Shown here: positions 41,356-51,603 of the stretch, piece by piece
How positions within the stretch are numbered: position 1 is the stretch's first letter
Layout of the letters: the number at the start of each line of letters is the position of its first letter
Assembly: GCA_964017125.1 (NCBI GenBank)
Contig: OZ024902.1
Coordinates: 51,834,309-51,898,308 of the forward strand
From: Flabesymbios commensalis
Lineage: Eukaryota > Annelida > Polychaeta > Terebellida > Flabelligeridae
Reading direction: 5' to 3'
Length of the DNA: 64,000 bases
Translations under genes and position numbers: made by a program
The notes under the pieces: model-generated
Seen by the model: only the letters and a program-made list of their open reading frames with translations
Database searches by the model: none
What the model was told of the DNA's origin: nothing

Positions 41356-41553
41356 TTAAAGATCATATAATCCCCTCCGAGCCTGAGTAGGCCTACACTG
41401 TACATGGGAGTACATCTCCTCGATAGAGCCACGAAACTGCGGATTTGTCCGAAAAGTGGACCAATGATCATCACTATTGAGACAGTTGAGTGGGCAACTC
41501 TCACTATATGTGTCCTTGTTACGGCCGGAGTACAAAGCTAATTTCGTAGACAA
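41356..41553 (-). other. 65-codon open frame repeated in every array unit
   Basis: Minus-strand frame with CPLNCLNSDDHW and GSIEEMYSHVQC, present also at 42,286-42,483, 43,216-43,434, 44,147-44,344 and 44,997-45,194. It stays open in all five units, but most differences between units alter the residue (LALYSG, SALYVG, SAVYVGP; R or K before PTQ), which does not look like purifying selection. It may be an exon remnant or chance. No known family recognised. Confidence 0.2.
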
Positions 41554-41939
41554 GGTAAACGCTATTCGGATTACCTATTAACCTTTTGACTCCGGAAGTA
41601 CATGCTCGAATTAAAATGTATTTGATAAAAATACAAGGAGAAGATCTAGCCTTTTAAATGACTAAGTGGATGCATCCAATTTTCTACATAATTTTTTGTT
41701 TTATCACATATCGCGTAAATTTTACATCTTCGGTAAAAAGTGATCTTTTTACGTAAAATGGCCGCCAGAGCTTTCCAGAATTGTTCGCACAATTTGCGAC
41801 AGAGCACAATCCTCTAATTGATTGAGATGGTGTTGCAGGGTCGTACAGCAAACATGAGACGTAGGCACAACGTTGGCTTACTGTTGGCCCACCGTCTACG
41901 ACAGTGACCCAGCAGTAAACCATTGTTGAGCCAACATTT

Positions 41940-42015
41940 CGTCGCCTCGGAGTTAAAGGATCCTATCTGCCACTCTAACGAGTGTCAGATAGGATCCTTT
42001 AGCTCCGAGGCGACG
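41940..42015. mobile_element. Family-J palindrome in array unit 2
   Basis: Same position and target site as in unit 1. One arm change (GAGTTAAAGG for GAGCTAAAGG) is not matched in the other arm. Confidence 0.9.
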
Positions 42016-42870
42016 ATTTCATGTTTGCTGGGTTATCGTAGCCGGCACCATCAATCAACTCTGTCGATGACGTTGGGTTTTCCACCTCGATGATTTCTTC
42101 TATAGAACCCTATAGCTTTTAGCTGTCACAAAAATGGACCGTAGTGCATTGAATGTAGTCATGCCCGATATCTACACCTCATTGAAACGGCAATGGATGG
42201 CTATTTACTGTTGATCTTCTCTAATATAATTCAACGAAAGACGATAAATCGAGAAAGTTAAGCAAGATAAGTTTCATGTAGAATTTTAAAGATCATATAA
42301 TCCCCTCCGAGCCTGAGTAGGCTTACACTGTACATGCGAGTACATCTCCTCCATAGAGCCACGAAACTGTGGATGTGTCCGAAAAGTGGACCAATGATCA
42401 TCACTATTGAGACAGTTGAGTGGGCAACTCTCACTATATGTGTCCTTGTTACGGCCGACGTACAAAGCTGATTTCGTAGACAAGGTAAACGCTATTCGGA
42501 TTACCTATTAACCTTTTGACTCCGGAAGTACATGCTCGAATTAAAATGTATTTAATAAAAATACAAGGAGAAGATCTAGCCTTTTAAATGACTAAGTGGA
42601 TGCATCTAATTTTCTACATAATTTTTTGTTTTATCACATATCGCGTAAATTTTACATCTTCGGTAAAAAGTGATCTTTTTTACGTAAAATGGCCGCCAGA
42701 GCTTTCCAGAATTGTTCGCACAATTTGCGACAGAGCACAATCCTCCAATTGATTGAGACGGTGTTGCAGGGTCGTACAGAAAACATGAGACGTAGGCACA
42801 ACGTTGGCTTACTGTTGGCCCACCGTCTACGACAGTGACCCAGCAGTAAACCATTGTTGAGCCAACATTT

Positions 42871-42946
42871 CGTCGCCTCGGAGCTAAAGGATCCTATCTG
42901 CCACTCTAACGAGTGTCAGATTGGATCCTTTAGCTCCGAGGCGACG
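42871..42946. mobile_element. Family-J palindrome in array unit 3
   Basis: Same site; the right arm has CAGATTGGATCC where other units have CAGATAGGATCC. Confidence 0.9.
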
Positions 42947-43800
42947 ATTTCATGTTTGCTGGGTTATCGTAGCCGGCACCATCAATCAACTCTGTTGATG
43001 ACGTAGGGTTTTCCACCTTGTTGATCTCTTCTATAGAACCTATAGCTTTTAGCTGTCACAAAAATGGACCGTAGTGCATTGAATGGGGGCATGCCGGATA
43101 TCTACACCTCATTGAAACGGCAATGGATGGCTATTTACTGTTGATCTTCTCTAATATAATTCAACGAAAGACGATAAATCAAGAAAGTTAAGCAAGATAA
43201 GTTTCATGTAGAATTTTAAAGATCATATAATCCTCTCCGAGCCTGAGTAGGCTTACACTGTACATGCGAGTACATCTCCTCGATAGAGCCACTAAACTGC
43301 GGATTTGTCCAAAAAGTGGACCAATGATCATCACTATTGAGACAGTTGAGTGGGCAACTCTCACTGTATGTGTCCTTGTTACGGCCGACGTACAAAGCTG
43401 ATTTCGTAGACAAGGTAAACGCTATTCGGATCACCTATTAACCTTTTGACTCCGGAAGTACATGCTCGAATTAAAATGTATTTAATAAAAATACAAGGAG
43501 AAGATCTAGCCTTTTAAATGACTAAGTGGATGCATCTAATTTTCTACATAATTTTTTGTTTTATCACATATCGCGTACATTTTACATCTTCGGTAAAAAG
43601 TGATCTTTTTTACGTAAAATGGCCGCCAGAGCTTTCCAGAATTGTTCGCACAATTTGCGACAGAGCACAATCCTCTAATTGATTGAGATGGTGTTGCAGG
43701 GGTATACAGCAAACATGAGACGTAGGCACAACGTTGGCTTACTGTTGGCCCACCGTCTACGACAGTGACCCAGCAGTAAACCATTGTTGAGCCAACATTT

Positions 43801-43876
43801 CGTCGCCTCGGAGCTAAAGGATCCTATCTGCCACTCTAACGAGTGTCAGATAGGATCCTTTAGCTCCGAGGCGACG
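43801..43876. mobile_element. Family-J palindrome in array unit 4
   Basis: Same site and sequence as in unit 1. Confidence 0.9.
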
Positions 43877-44635
43877 ATTTCATGTTTGCTGGGTTATCGT
43901 AGCCGGCACCATCAATCAACTCTGTTGATGACGCTGGGTTTTCCACCTCGATGATTTCTTCTATAGAACCCTATAGCTTTTAGCTGTCACAAAAGTGGAC
44001 CGTAGTGCATTGAATGTAGGCATGCCCGATATCTACACCTCATTGAAACGGCAATGGATGGCTATTTACTGTTGATCTTCTCTAATATAATTCAACGAAA
44101 GACGATAAATCAAGAAAGTTAAGCAAGATAAGTTTCATGTAGAATTTTAAAGATCATATAATCCCCTCCGAGCCTGAGTAGGCCTACACTGTACATGCGA
44201 GTACATCTCCTCGATAGAGCCACGAAACTGCGGATTTGTCCGAAAAATGGACCAATGATCATCACTATTGAGACAGTTGAGTGGGCAACTCTCACTATAT
44301 GTGTCCTTGTTACGGCCGACGTACAAAGCTGATTTCGTAGACAAGGTAAACGCTATTCGGATTACTTATTAACCTTTTGACTCCAGAAGTACATGCTCGA
44401 ATTAAAATGTATTGAATAAAAATACAAGGAGAAGATCTAGCCTTTTAAATGACTAAGTGGATGCATCTAATTTTCTACATAATTTTTTGTTTTATCACAT
44501 ATCGCGTAAATTTTACATCTTCGGTAAAAAGTGCTCTTTTTCACGTAAAATGGCCGCCAGAGCTTTCCAGAATTGTTCGCACAATTTGCGACAGAGCACA
44601 ATCCTCTAATTGATTGAGGTGGTGTTGCAGGGGCC

Positions 44636-44745
44636 TACAGCAAACATGAGACGTAGGCACAATGTTGGCTTACTGTTGGCCCACCGTCTGCGACGGTGGG
44701 TCAAAAGTAAACCAGCGTTGGGCCAACATTTCATGGCTGCTGGGT
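44636..44745. repeat. Array unit 5: family A without family J
   Basis: TACAGCAAACATGAGACGTA to CAACATTTCATGGCTGCTGG with centre GTCTGCGACG. The sequence is continuous through the site where units 1-4 carry the hairpin, showing one ATTT only, so this is the empty-site allele. Confidence 0.9.
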
Positions 44746-45349
44746 TATCGTAGCCGGCACCATAAATCGACTCTCTTGATGACGTAGGGTTTTCCACCTT
44801 GTTGATCTCTTCTATAGAACCTATAGCTTTTAGCTGTCACAAAAATGGACCGTAGTGCATTGAATGTAGGCATGCCCGATATCTACACCTCATTGAAACG
44901 GCAATGGATGGCTATTTACTGTTGATCTTCTCTAATATAATTCAACGGAAGACGATAAATCAAGAAAGTTAAGCAAGATAAGTTTCATGTAGAATTTTAA
45001 AGATCATATAATCCCCTCCGAGCCTGAGTAGGCCTACACTGTACATGCGAGTACATCTCCTCGATAGAACCACGAAACTGCGGATTTGTCCGAAAAGTGG
45101 ACCAATGATCATCACTATTGAGACAGTTGAGTGGGCAACTCTCACTATATGTGTCCTTGTTAGGGCCGACGTACACAGCTGATTTCGTAGACAAGGTAAA
45201 CGCTATTCGGATTACCTATTAACCTTTTGACTCCGGAAGTACATGCTCGAATTAAAAGATATTTAATAAAATATAAGGAAAAATGAAATCGTTGTTTTAA
45301 TTTAAGGATTAATAGACCTTCTAACCACTGCACCGGTAGTGTTTGTGAA

Positions 45350-45582
45350 TCCTTAGAACACTGATGTCGACTACAGTAGACATTTTGTCTTTTTATTAGC
45401 ACCTGTATAACCAGTTGTTAGAAGTAAAATATGCTTTCTATCTTGAAACACTGATAGATGCTGGGAATTAAATTTCACAAATAACACAAATTTTCAGTCA
45501 TCAGAAGTTGTGGATCGCGGTAGCCAGACACAACTTTAAGTAGCTGAAAATTGACATTTCTTAGCTCAGTGCTCTAAGTGTT
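45350..45582 (-). mobile_element. Family-E variant (E'), minus orientation
   Basis: CTTAGAACACTGATGTCGAC, ATCTTGAAACACTGATAGAT, then hairpin ATCAGAAGTTGTGGATCGCG and CCAGACACAACTTTAAG, ending CTTAGCTCAGTGCTCTAAG. It pairs with the copy at 20,158-20,398. The likely TIR is CTTAGAGCAC-like on each end, different from CCCTTT. Confidence 0.65.
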
Positions 45583-45811
45583 AATGAATGTCGGTCCGCT
45601 CCGACCTGAAAAACTAAAACCGTCAGAAAATACACAAACTTTGTTAAACATATGCCTATTTTACCATCATGGAGATCTCCCATGGTACCATTTCATAATT
45701 ATTTTGTGACCCTGTGTTTATTCTGAATTAAAAAAAAATATATATCATTAAGGACAAAAATATGTATATTAAGCATGAACATGACAACTTTTGAAAAATT
45801 CAGTGAAATAT

Positions 45812-45927
45812 TATTCTGTGAAACGCAGTGACGTCACTCGGTGAAAACAAGGCTATATAAGACCCCTCCCCTATACTCCATTGTATTTGCCCGCTCGGTG
45901 GTCAAGGTCATTGAGTTTCACAGAATA
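45812..45927. mobile_element. Family-Q MITE carrying a CRE-like TGACGTCA
   Basis: TIR TATTCTGTGAAACGCAG and GAGTTTCACAGAATA, almost perfect over 13 bp. The interior has CAGTGACGTCACTCGG, TATATAAGACCCCTCCCC and CTCGGTGGTCAAGGTCATTG. A TATATAA box lies about 25 bp after the CRE. It is shorter than the copy at 20,910 by an internal deletion. Confidence 0.8.
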
Positions 45928-46345
45928 GGCCTACAGTCCTCAATCTATATCCGAACTACGTTAAAATGCATAAGCCTATCAATTTTAATATCCACACAAA
46001 TTTTCAGGACTTATCTTTGACAGAATGATTTTTTTCGCATTTTACTATTGATTGCTACACCATTTTCTCCACAGACATTTTGTCCACATGGAAAGAAAAG
46101 TCATGGGAAATTAATTGAATTTGTCTTTTCCTACAAAAAAAAACTAACACTAGACTAGCAGCATACATTCCGGATCACCATTACCATTACTTCCTATTTA
46201 CTTTGTTTACCATTACTTTCTACGTGATTTTGACTATGTTGTCAAGGTTTCAGGGTTGCGGAAGTCTTTTAATTTATAATTTCCAATGTAACTATTGTTC
46301 TTATCGTTTGAATTAGTCCTTGCATGGTGACTATTGTGGTCTTAT
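45928..46345. other. Unassigned sequence
   Basis: Nothing recognised. Confidence 0.35.
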
Positions 46346-46349
46346 TTAA

Positions 46350-46572
46350 CCTTTTCACCACCATACATGACGGAAATTTCCGTCGTCATTCGTCAATGAA
46401 CGTAACCATAAAATGACACAAATTTTCGTCAGATATATACTACATTTATGTATTTTTCGTCATTTGGAGCTGGAAATTGCGTTAGCAATTCCAGCTTCAA
46501 ATGACGAAAAATAGAACTCCTACACCAGTATATCTGGATCCTGGCATGCACTCCGGCCTGGAAGTCAAAGGG
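46350..46572. mobile_element. Family-G TTAA MITE
   Basis: TTAA at 46,346-46,349 and 46,573-46,576; ends CCTTTTCACCACC and GGAAGTCAAAGGG. A strong hairpin lies toward the middle and right: ATTTTTCGTCATTTGGAGCT and AGCTTCAAATGACGAAAAAT around TTGCGTTAGCAA. The arm sequence is nearly that of family F although the flanking parts differ, so F and G share a hairpin. Confidence 0.8.
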
Positions 46573-46576
46573 TTAA

Positions 46577-46998
46577 TATAGGCCTATAGGTCATACAAAC
46601 TTCATATTGTGTTTCTTAAAAGATACCAAAATATGTCTGACATATCGCAACAATTTGTGTAACATTTACTTTCTCTATCGCATGTGGATAGATCGGATGA
46701 CTGATGGGGAGGAGTCCATTATTATGATAATATGTAAATTATATTTGCTACTATAGTTATAGCAACTTGAATGGCCCGGTACTACAATGTACATTTTATT
46801 TTTGTTATTGACAAACAAAAGTCCTGGAAATGTATAATTTGTCGCGAAAAAGGTATGGATTTTTTTTCAGAAATCTGTGGGAATCCTGCTTAGAATCTAG
46901 TTTTAACCCTCGGTTAATTTGGCCGAAGGCTATTATCGTCCCCCTGACATTTGTCTATCCGTCCGTCTGTCTGTCCGCTTTCCCGTGTAGATCGAACA
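46577..46998. other. Unassigned sequence
   Basis: Contains CTATCCGTCCGTCTGTCTGT, a short pyrimidine-rich tract near 46,955-46,980. No gene supported. Confidence 0.35.
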
Positions 46999-47002
46999 TT
47001 AA

Positions 47003-47249
47003 CCCTTACAACGCTGAATTATTTTTTTGTTAAAACCATGGAGACTAAAGTGTTTCTTTCATCAACATAAATGTCTTCATATATGTCTTCATCAGCTCTT
47101 TTCGATTCATTTAAATACCTATGTTAGGGGTCTACGGTCATTATAAATGTTTTAACCCTTTCAGTGCGGGGACCGTCTTTATACGTCAGAATCTGACGTC
47201 TTTAGACGTCAGATCCTGACGTATAAACACGGTCCCCGCACTGGAAGGG
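47003..47249 (-). mobile_element. Family-B TTAA MITE, full copy, minus orientation
   Basis: TTAA at 46,999-47,002; CCCTTACAACGCTGAATTAT at the left. Right end hairpin GGGGACCGTCTTTATACGTC and GACGTATAAACACGGTCCCC with TCTGACGTCTTTAGACGTCA at the tip, then GCACTGGAAGGG. The stem is over 40 bp. Confidence 0.85.
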
Positions 47250-47252
47250 TTG

Positions 47253-47737
47253 ACGGCTTTCCTTGTAAGCACGATTGACACGCCGCTATTTATTCCAATG
47301 TTCTGAAACTTGGCGCACATGCTCACTCAACAAAATCGCCGGGCGGATTCGAAAATGACGCGGGTCAGATTTAAATTGGCCGCTACTTTTGTATTTTCAC
47401 TTGCAACTGTGATAAGGCCGCTCATTTATCTATTTCAAGAAATAAATGAGTTATGTGGCGCTGGGGGTTATTCTCATGTGATGGCCTATTTTGTTCTAGT
47501 ATTTGAAGCAGGATCATTATTATGCATAGATGGATAGTAAAAATAACTGGCAACTTATCTGGTTTAATCGATTATCGTTGGTTCTCGACCGCTGCCGAAT
47601 ATAGAACTAGAGTACATATGAAAACTTTTTTGATATGTAAGCAACCAGCAACCGGAACGATATATCGATGTGAGATGCCATGTCTATATACATATATGTA
47701 TAAATTTTCGTTTTGGTGTATGGCTTTTTTCTATTTG
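47253..47737. other. Unassigned sequence
   Basis: Two plus-strand frames of 75 and 83 codons overlap; neither shows a recognisable domain. Confidence 0.35.
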
Positions 47738-47863
47738 AAAAGTGTTGACCTCCATTTTGTCAAATCTGAATAATTTTCACTCATTTGAAGTTGTGGATCG
47801 CGGCAGCGAGACACAAGTTCAAGTGGGTGTAAATTCAAATTGAATAATTTGGCGGTTAAAGGG
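47738..47863 (-). mobile_element. Family-E MITE, truncated
   Basis: TTGACCTCCATTTTGTCAAA, hairpin CATTTGAAGTTGTGGATCGC and GCGAGACACAAGTTCAAGTG, end TTGGCGGTTAAAGGG with TTAA at 47,864-47,867. The far half is missing. Confidence 0.8.
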
Positions 47864-47929
47864 TTAACTATAGGATTATCAGACGATTATCACAATTTGC
47901 ATAAATCATTTACGGACCAAGTAATAGTA

Positions 47930-48056
47930 CATAGTACATGTATCCTAGCCCGACCAATGAAAGAGTGGTTCAGCCTGTCATATTACGGGATCAGCCAATC
48001 ACCGCCGTCATTCAGTTGTTATTTAATTTGGGCGATGGATAGAATAAGTATAGGAT
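47930..48056. mobile_element. Family-T MITE with CCAAT motifs
   Basis: CCCGACCAATGAAAGAGTGG, ATCAGCCAATCACCGCCGTC and GTTGTTATTTAATTTGGGCG match the element at 55,684-55,803 in order. The TIR here is decayed (GTATCCTAGCCC against GGGCGATGGATAGAATA). Confidence 0.6.
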
Positions 48057-48059
48057 TAG

Positions 48060-48329
48060 GCCCGAGGAGCTCTCTATTCTTAGATGTAGAAAAGGCCGAG
48101 GCCTTTTCTACAGCTAAGAATGTAGAGCTCCGAGGGTTTTAACTGATTTAAAACACATCCAACAATAATGATGATCACTCATAATCAACAGTTCGGTCAC
48201 ACCTGACTGATTATAATCCCATAGGCCTTCTATGATAATTGGTCTGTACTTGGTCAACAATAACTCTCCATTCCCGGCTTATAATGTAGTGGTCAGACAA
48301 AGAAAATAATGTAGTGGTGTGTTTTAATT
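48060..48329 (-). repeat. Family-H hairpin element, minus orientation
   Basis: Hairpin at the left: CTCTATTCTTAGATGTAGAA and TTCTACAGCTAAGAATGTAG around GGCCGAGGCC. Body GATCACTCATAATCAACAG, end GTAGTGGTGTGTTTTAAT. Confidence 0.8.
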
Positions 48330-48334
48330 TTGCC

Positions 48335-49171
48335 TAATTGCCAATCGCTCTGAGCCGAGCTCGATATTATACCTGAAAATGACATAAAAAATGATGATGG
48401 TCGCGTAAGTGGGAAAAGTATTCGCTGATTTTTTTCTGATTTTTAACAGTTAGCGTGTGATAGAATAGAAAATTGTAGATGTATGTGATGAGACTTTACA
48501 TGTGCCGTGTGACTGAACTTAAAAAAAAATTATTTACACATATGTACTTTTATTAATGTCTCACCCTGTTATACAGTTCATATGAAGTTATAAAAACAAA
48601 CAGGTCACTCATTATAAAGAGTTGCGAGAGACAATTGTGCGTACATAGCATAATTATAACCTTAAAAAAAACACTATCAATAATTATTTTTAAACAGTAT
48701 ATAACAGTTACGTAGCTGAGCAGAAGAAACTAAATGTATGATTTATTTAAAAAATTAATTAAATTAATGACATAAAAGGCAAACAGCGATTATCAGCACA
48801 GGTAAATGAGAAATGAATGGACGAAAGAAGGAACAATCCTGGCGAGCGAACACACGAACGAATGAATCAATAAATGACAAGATGAATGACTGAATGAATC
48901 ATAGAATTACAGGTCATAGTTTTATGCATGAATGAATAGCGAGCAGGCAGATGTACGAATTAAATGATGAGTGACTAAATGATATAATCAACATCATCAC
49001 AGAATGAGTGAAAGCGCGAATTGAATGACTTGATCTTCAATGCTAATAAATTTTAATATATTTGTTATGCTCGACAGCGAATGTCAATATAGTCTGACGG
49101 GTATCGACACACTTCCTCGCGATCCTCCTCTCACTGAATAAAAAAATAGTTTGTCAAAATCAGTCACTTGC
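48335..49171. other. Unassigned sequence with degenerate GAAT words
   Basis: From about 48,808 to 49,030 the words GAATGAAT, AATGACTGAATGAATC and GAACGAATGAATC recur irregularly, like a decayed (GAAT)n tract. No gene supported. Confidence 0.4.
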
Positions 49172-49874
49172 ATAAAATAGTTGGACGCCTTTATGCACAA
49201 CTGAGCCAACGCCAAAACATTCGAAAATGAGTTAAGTGTGCCAAGTGATAGACATTATTAATAGCTTGTATTTGAAAATTAACCGGAAGTCCAAATTGCA
49301 CCCAACACGCCACCTGGTGGCACGGACAAAAACAGTACATGTAAAATCTTAAGATTCATTTATGCACAACTGGACTTACCCAGTATTTCGTCCACCAGCC
49401 TCACAGTGCCCGTGATTTCACCTAAGCTATAAGCGTTACACGTATTTTACTAAAGACATGTCACAGCTAGGTCTACAAAAGATATAGAGAACCTGTAATA
49501 TGCTTATTGATGTATTTTATTACAATTTTGGTAAATTGACAATAAATGTGGCTTGGTCCACTTGTGCATAAATGTTGAAATTGATTTATGCACAACTGGA
49601 CCAACCCACACCTTTATTTTTCCAATCATCCTTGCAGTCCCCGTGATTTGACCAAAACTATAAAAAGGTACATATATTTTTATTATTATAGATCTACAGA
49701 AGATGTAGATAGACTGTAATGTGCTTATTATTGTCGAGTGTTAGTTTAACTCAATATTTTCTTCATTCTTTATTCTTGAATTTACAGTAGACCATAAACT
49801 TCAACTGCATTTATCCCAAAGCCAACTTTTTGGGGTTGGTCCAGTTGTGTATAAAGGCGTCCAGTTATTATAAT
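49172..49874. mobile_element. 700-bp TIR element with internal duplication
   Basis: TIRs: left TTGGACGCCTTTATGCACAA with CTGAGCCAAC, right (minus strand) CTGGACGCCTTTATACACAA with CTGGACCAAC. Inside, two diverged ~230-250-bp units start TTTATGCACAACTGGAC (about 49,358 and 49,583) and share CCGTGATTT, GATCTACA/GGTCTACA and TGTAATATGCTTATT-type words. TTATGCACAACTGGACCAAC thus recurs at internal as well as terminal sites. No coding. Confidence 0.75.
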
Positions 49875-49991
49875 ATGTGGCCTGGATTAGCAGTTCATTC
49901 CGCATATGGACCTCGTATTCAACACAGTTATCACAGAAATTACAAAATCTCTCACAAGCAGGGGCATTTACGTTCGAGCCTGGGTGCGTAT

Positions 49992-50087
49992 TCTCGTACA
50001 AGTTACGATAAATCGTAGGCTTCTGATTGGTCGAGATGTCCATCTCGACCAATCAGAAGCCTACGATTTATCGTAACTTGTACGAGA
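49992..50087. repeat. Near-perfect 96-bp palindrome
   Basis: Two 47-bp arms around TC: TCTCGTACAAGTTACGATAA to GGTCGAGATG, and its complement. I find no mismatch in the arms by eye. Each arm carries ACCAATCAG, an inverted CCAAT-like box. Such a palindrome would extrude readily and is expected to be unstable, so it is probably young. Confidence 0.95.
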
Positions 50088-50733
50088 TTACGGGTCCAGT
50101 TGCGTGCATCACATAGCCTACGGGTCACCCCGTGCGCAATTGTTTTTAAGTGCGGTTATTTTGTCAATGAGCATTACTCCCAATAAATGTGGCGTAGAGT
50201 AAGAAAGGAGAATGAGAAATATCAGTACGCCCTCTTGTATTCGCGAATAACTTGCAATGCTATATTTTATCAGAGAACTGAAGAGTTATCTTAATAAAGC
50301 AGATTGCTCATCTTAGAATGAAGAATGTGAACTAAGCTGACACTTGCCTGACAGTTCAGATATCGGTGATGGTGCATCTACCACACCTTCAGGGGTACTG
50401 AAGGGTACTGAGCAAATACTTGAATTGATCGCGTCTGATTGTGGATAGGTATTTATCACCAGGCGCGCGTACACAGGATCGGCAGTTTGCTATTTTTTCG
50501 TATCAAGGACTGTGTTCAACTGTCAACTGTTCACGTACAATAATATGTTTATTTTGTCAACGTTTATGAGCAAAGTTTTATATCAATGCAAAATAATTAC
50601 CATGACTAATTATATTCACGTCCATTGAGCATGCACATAATTAATCTCCGCATGTAGAGTAATGTCTTTGGCTCGACTAATCTTGACAAGGGAAATCAAT
50701 TAATAGACAATAAATTATACATATCATTATACA
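50088..50733. other. Unassigned sequence
   Basis: No gene or repeat recognised. Confidence 0.35.
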
Positions 50734-50771
50734 TGGCAGATACACCATTTCATATCCAAGAGGACGATATA
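50734..50771. repeat. Family-I palindrome, half copy
   Basis: GGCAGATACACCATTTCATA then TCCAAGAGGACGATAT, the right arm only. Confidence 0.65.
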
Positions 50772-50876
50772 TAACATACATGTAGATTTATACGCAGTGA
50801 CATCGGGTAGAAAACCACAAACTGACATGTTGCTGCTCATGACTGAACTAAATTAATACTCAACTGCGGTTAATAA

Positions 50877-51116
50877 CCCTTGAAGCTCTCAATTATTTTT
50901 GTATAAACCAGGGAGATCAAAGGTTTATTTTCAATTTAAAGTAATCATTATTTTCTTAGTTAGCTTTTTCCGATTCATTTGAATACCTATGTCATTACGT
51001 CTACGGCCATTATAAATATTATAATTCTTTCGGTGCGGAGATCGTGTTTATACAGAATCTGCCGTGCTGCAGACGGCAGATTCTGACGTATAGAGACGGC
51101 CCCCGCACTGAAAGGG
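50877..51116 (-). mobile_element. Family-B MITE, minus orientation
   Basis: CCCTTGAAGCTCTCAATTAT, body ATTTGAATACCTATGTCATT, then a hairpin whose tip has changed: TACAGAATCTGCCGTCTGC-type sequence pairing with GCAGACGGCAGATTCTGACG. The tip is CTGCCGT...ACGGCAG instead of CTGACGT...ACGTCAG. End CCGCACTGAAAGGG. Confidence 0.8.
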
Positions 51117-51121
51117 TTTAA

Positions 51122-51525
51122 GCAATATATTCTATGTGATGCCATTTACTATAAACATACAGTGAAGTAGTCATCATCAATGAGTTAAGTAACGAAAAAT
51201 GAACAATATGGCACTGATTTTAAAATGCTGAAGATATGCGCTTTAGAATCAATTGAGATAAGGCGCAATTGAAATGCCTTTAATAATAAATAATTCAATA
51301 ATAATACTCGACATAAATTATGCTTGTTTTTCTACCTGTGGTACCGATAGCGTTAAGTGTTCGTGTGCCGCTCTCACGTTCTGCTTCTTTGACAGAAATC
51401 AGTGGTTTCACAGAGGTGTTGTCTGATACCACTGTGTTCAGATCACTCCTGAATTCACCCGGGGGTGATTGTGCATGATAACGACACGTCGTACGATTCG
51501 ATAACGCCGTCGCGATGACAAGAAA
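51122..51525. other. Unassigned sequence
   Basis: Nothing recognised. Confidence 0.35.
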
Positions 51526-51603
51526 TCGTCCCCTTGGACATGAAAGGGTGTATCTGCCACTTTGTAAAGTGGCAGATACACCCTTTCATATCCAAGGGGA
51601 CGA
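51526..51603. repeat. Family-I palindrome, full copy
   Basis: TCGTCCCCTTGGACATGAAA to TTTCATATCCAAGGGGACGA, 78 bp, with inner arms GGGTGTATCTGCCACTTT and AAAGTGGCAGATACACCC. Almost perfect pairing throughout. Confidence 0.9.

Larger units (their letters stand above)
40714..45280. repeat. Tandem array, five ~930-bp units
   Basis: Units start with TCTAGCCTTTTAAATGACTA at 40,714, 41,645, 42,575, 43,505 and 44,436, so the period is 930-931 bp. The last unit is about 850 bp because it lacks the family-J hairpin. Units match at roughly 97% by eye. Each carries TACGTAAAATGGCCGCCAGA-type sequence, a family-A MITE, AAAATGGACCGTAGTGCATT and a 65-codon minus-strand open frame. A G tract of about 15 lies just before unit 1. 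The array most likely grew by unequal exchange or rolling duplication. Confidence 0.95.

Noticed and set aside
40714-45280. CRISPR-like or centromeric array
   Set aside because: Only five long units in direct repeat without spacers; plain tandem duplication.
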